Shown: positions 62,497 to 64,000 of the stretch, piece after piece
How positions within the stretch are numbered: the first letter of the stretch is position 1
Layout of the letters: each line of letters starts with the position of its first letter
From: Maribacter spongiicola
Lineage (GTDB): Bacteria > Bacteroidota > Bacteroidia > Flavobacteriales > Flavobacteriaceae
NCBI RefSeq assembly: GCF_004364165.1
Contig: NZ_SOAY01000011.1
Location: 186,001 to 250,000 of the forward strand
Length of the DNA: 64,000 bases
Direction: 5' to 3'
Notes under the pieces: generated by a model
Told to the model about the DNA's origin: nothing
What the model saw: the letters and a program-made list of their open reading frames with translations, nothing else
Databases searched by the model: none
Program-made: the position numbers and the translations under genes

Positions 62497-63795
62497 CTAG
62501 TTGATTAAATAGTTGATTATGGCCGATTGCACATAGTACCCTTTTACCGACTCGATTTGATTCATTTGAAACTTCAATTGCAATTCTTGAATGTCCAGGA
62601 CATCATTAAAATCGATAGTGCCTGTCTCGTAATTTTTGACCAGAATTTCTTCGGCATCTTGAGCTTGTTTTAGATTGCGTTCTTGTGTGTTGTAAGCAAT
62701 GCGAGCTTGGTTGCGTTGTGATTGCGCTTTCGCGAAAGCGGATTCCAGCACATTCAATCGCTGTTCCCTTTGAGTCTCTATTTCCTGTTGTCGCAGTTCA
62801 TTTTGCCTTGAAATGGATTTGTAACGGTTGTTGAAAATGGGTATGGACACCGATACCATAGGCATCAATACATCTTTCCCATTATCGCTGAAGTTGACAT
62901 CGCTGCGTTCCGTTACGGGCAGGTAGTCCACACCAAAACCAATCATAGGCAAATTCTCTCGCTGGTTGAGCAGTTCAGATTGTGCCACCGATTCATAGAG
63001 TTTGTCATATTTGAGCAGTTCGGGATTGAGTGATAGCGCTTGATTGTCGTAAAAAGGGGCTTCCTGCGGGATTTCCATTTCGGGAACAACGATAACCGTC
63101 ATCATTGATTCGCGGTTGAGCAAATTGTTAAAAGCCGTTTGTTCTGCTGTAAATTCTTCTTCCAGCACTTCCTTTTGTTGTTGTAATTCATTTTGTCTAA
63201 TCTGAAGTCGCAATACATCTACAGCACTCGCTTTGCCCACTTCTACAGATGTGAGTGCAAGTCGTTCATAGGTTTCCAGTAATTGTATGTTCTCATCCAG
63301 CACAGCTTGCTTGGCTCTTATAGCATAAAGTCGATAATACGATTGTGCGACCGAAAGTGCGAGCTTGCGCTTTGCAATCGTGATGTCCACATATTCGGCA
63401 TCTGCCATTGCGATGGCATAATTTTCACGAGCGGTAATGGTGCCAAACCACGGCAACATCTGTTTTACGCCTATTCGTGCACGCTGTGCGCCCACTCTGG
63501 TTTCTGGCTCGCTCACAAAATAGCCAGCACTTACTTCGGTATTGGGAATCCAGTTGGCTTCGTTTACCTTTTCTTCGGCGATGCTGTATCGCAATTCAAA
63601 GGCTTGAATTTCTGGATTGTTGGCTTCGGCTTCCTGAATGTAGGTTTGTAATTGTTGCGCCTGCCCGCCGATTCCGACAAGAAGTAACGCTAAAAACACG
63701 AAGACGTTCAGGTGGGCTTTCGCACTTCGTCTTCGCTCAGTATGAACTTCAGCAGAAACAAACAAAAACACCAGTATATATTTTAATTTCTTCAT
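62497..63795 (-). CDS. TolC-family outer-membrane channel with unusual signal peptide
   Basis: A 432-aa TolC-like protein; SYYRLYAIRAKQAVLDENIQLLETYERL and the later coiled-coil repeats are typical. The N-terminus has two hydrophobic stretches separated by a charged insert (TERRRSAKAH), suggesting insertion of a short mobile repeat in the signal peptide. Another dispersed palindrome lies near its 3' end (62725-62742). The gene overlaps the RND pump stop by 4 bp. It is the outer channel of the copper RND system. Confidence 0.87.
   Translation of the reverse strand: MKKLKYILVFLFVSAEVHTERRRSAKAHLNVFVFLALLLVGIGGQAQQLQTYIQEAEANNPEIQAFELRYSIAEEKVNEANWIPNTEVSAGYFVSEPETRVGAQRARIGVKQMLPWFGTITARENYAIAMADAEYVDITIAKRKLALSVAQSYYRLYAIRAKQAVLDENIQLLETYERLALTSVEVGKASAVDVLRLQIRQNELQQQKEVLEEEFTAEQTAFNNLLNRESMMTVIVVPEMEIPQEAPFYDNQALSLNPELLKYDKLYESVAQSELLNQRENLPMIGFGVDYLPVTERSDVNFSDNGKDVLMPMVSVSIPIFNNRYKSISRQNELRQQEIETQREQRLNVLESAFAKAQSQRNQARIAYNTQERNLKQAQDAEEILVKNYETGTIDFNDVLDIQELQLKFQMNQIESVKGYYVQSAIINYLIN
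62725..62742. repeat. Dispersed TTTCGCGAAAGC-type palindrome (TolC copy)
   Basis: CGCTTTCGCGAAAGCG is a perfect palindrome followed by GA. It reads AFAKA within the TolC protein. Confidence 0.65.
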
Positions 63796-64000
63796 CTGTT
63801 TGCTTTTTTAAGTTGGTATTCCTTTTTCCAGCTGTATAAAACTGGTAATAGGAAATAAGACGTAACGTCGATTATCATTCCGCCAAAAATGGGAATTGCC
63901 ATCGGTATCATTATATCGCTTCCCTTGCCTGTAGATGTGAGTACGGGAAGTAAAGCAAGCACCGTCGTTACGGTAGTCATCAAACACGGACGGATACGTT
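63792..64000 (-). CDS. C-terminus of a CusA/CzcA-type RND pump, cut by the window edge
   Basis: The frame is open to the right edge. The visible residues start RIRPCLMTTVTTVLALLPVL, the canonical end of heavy-metal RND permeases, followed by the MAIPIFGGMIIDV helix and a cytoplasmic tail. It overlaps the TolC gene by 4 bp, so the two form the start of the copper efflux operon. Confidence 0.87.
   Translation of the reverse strand, partial: RIRPCLMTTVTTVLALLPVLTSTGKGSDIMIPMAIPIFGGMIIDVTSYFLLPVLYSWKKEYQLKKANR

Larger units (their letters stand above)
13215..64000. mobile_element. Integrative and conjugative element (CTnDOT-like tra family), right end outside the window
   Basis: The stretch contains ParB, Ssb, an oriT-like hairpin block, mobilization proteins, a coupling protein, a traE-to-traN operon, RteC, an Xis-like HTH protein and long resistance and defence cargo, the composition expected of a Bacteroidetes ICE. 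The left limit is placed by the composition change and the first element-type gene and is uncertain by several hundred bases. No integrase gene is present, so it must lie to the right or be missing. The metal island after 42 kb may itself be a nested insertion. Confidence 0.75.

Overview
The window is low-GC DNA from a marine-type member of the Bacteroidetes, most likely a Flavobacteriaceae. The evidence is the CTnDOT-style tra genes (DUF4133, DUF4134, DUF4141, TraJ/K/M/N), RteC, the lipobox style of the lipoproteins, a TAnnTTTG promoter ahead of the mer genes, and close relatives recognisable for nearly every chromosomal gene. No rRNA, tRNA or CRISPR array was seen.

Region 1 (1-13.2 kb) looks like host chromosome. 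It holds the end of a polysaccharide gene, a Wza/Wzc export pair with a convergent PHP-type tyrosine phosphatase, a BtuF-like B12-binding protein, the B12-dependent fused mutase IcmF, MiaE, and a lipoprotein with nine 33-residue calcium-binding repeats. Two AT-rich gene-free stretches flank that lipoprotein, each carrying one copy of a diverged 75-bp direct repeat.

Region 2 (about 13.2 kb to beyond the right edge) is read as an integrative and conjugative element (ICE). Its left part has ParB, a PD-(D/E)XK nuclease-like protein, a structured non-coding stretch, Ssb, two small conserved proteins, a hairpin-rich oriT candidate, a BfmA-type mobilization protein, a DUF5712 relaxase candidate and a coupling protein. 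An inserted accessory module follows: a sigma-factor-like gene overlapping a Panacea/DUF4065-like gene, divergent from a 57-aa protein, an LRAT-domain protein, a 2TM-NUDIX (Cap16-like) protein and a CD-NTase. The last two form a CBASS anti-phage locus; the LRAT gene overlaps it and is the most unusual part. An AlbA/Schlafen-type regulator ends the block.

The tra operon (traE-F-G-I-J-K-M-N, minus strand) is read away from a divergent peptidoglycan amidase. A short mer-like operon (ArsR regulator, MerTP fusion, GDCCVxC protein, no MerA) follows, then the element's control genes: DnaC-like ATPase, replication-like protein, Xis-like HTH and RteC. The gaps around rteC carry phased CCGTA/TACGG half-sites. 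A membrane LuxR-type regulator and a truncated asparaginase-like protein come next.

Region 3 (42.3-64 kb, all minus strand) is a large metal-resistance island: a Zn/Cd P-type ATPase, two cation transporters, a Fur-family regulator, a CzcB adaptor, a CzcA-TolC fusion, a Cys/His-rich peptide, a CusB adaptor, DUF305, PepSY and DUF2911 proteins, a CopA ATPase, a haem-binding protein, a DUF3347 protein, a multicopper oxidase fused to a CopB-like barrel, an HMA-AraC regulator, a TolC protein and the end of a second RND pump. Together these would cover copper(I) export, periplasmic copper oxidation and Zn/Cd/Co efflux. No integrase lies in the window, so the right end of the element is outside it.
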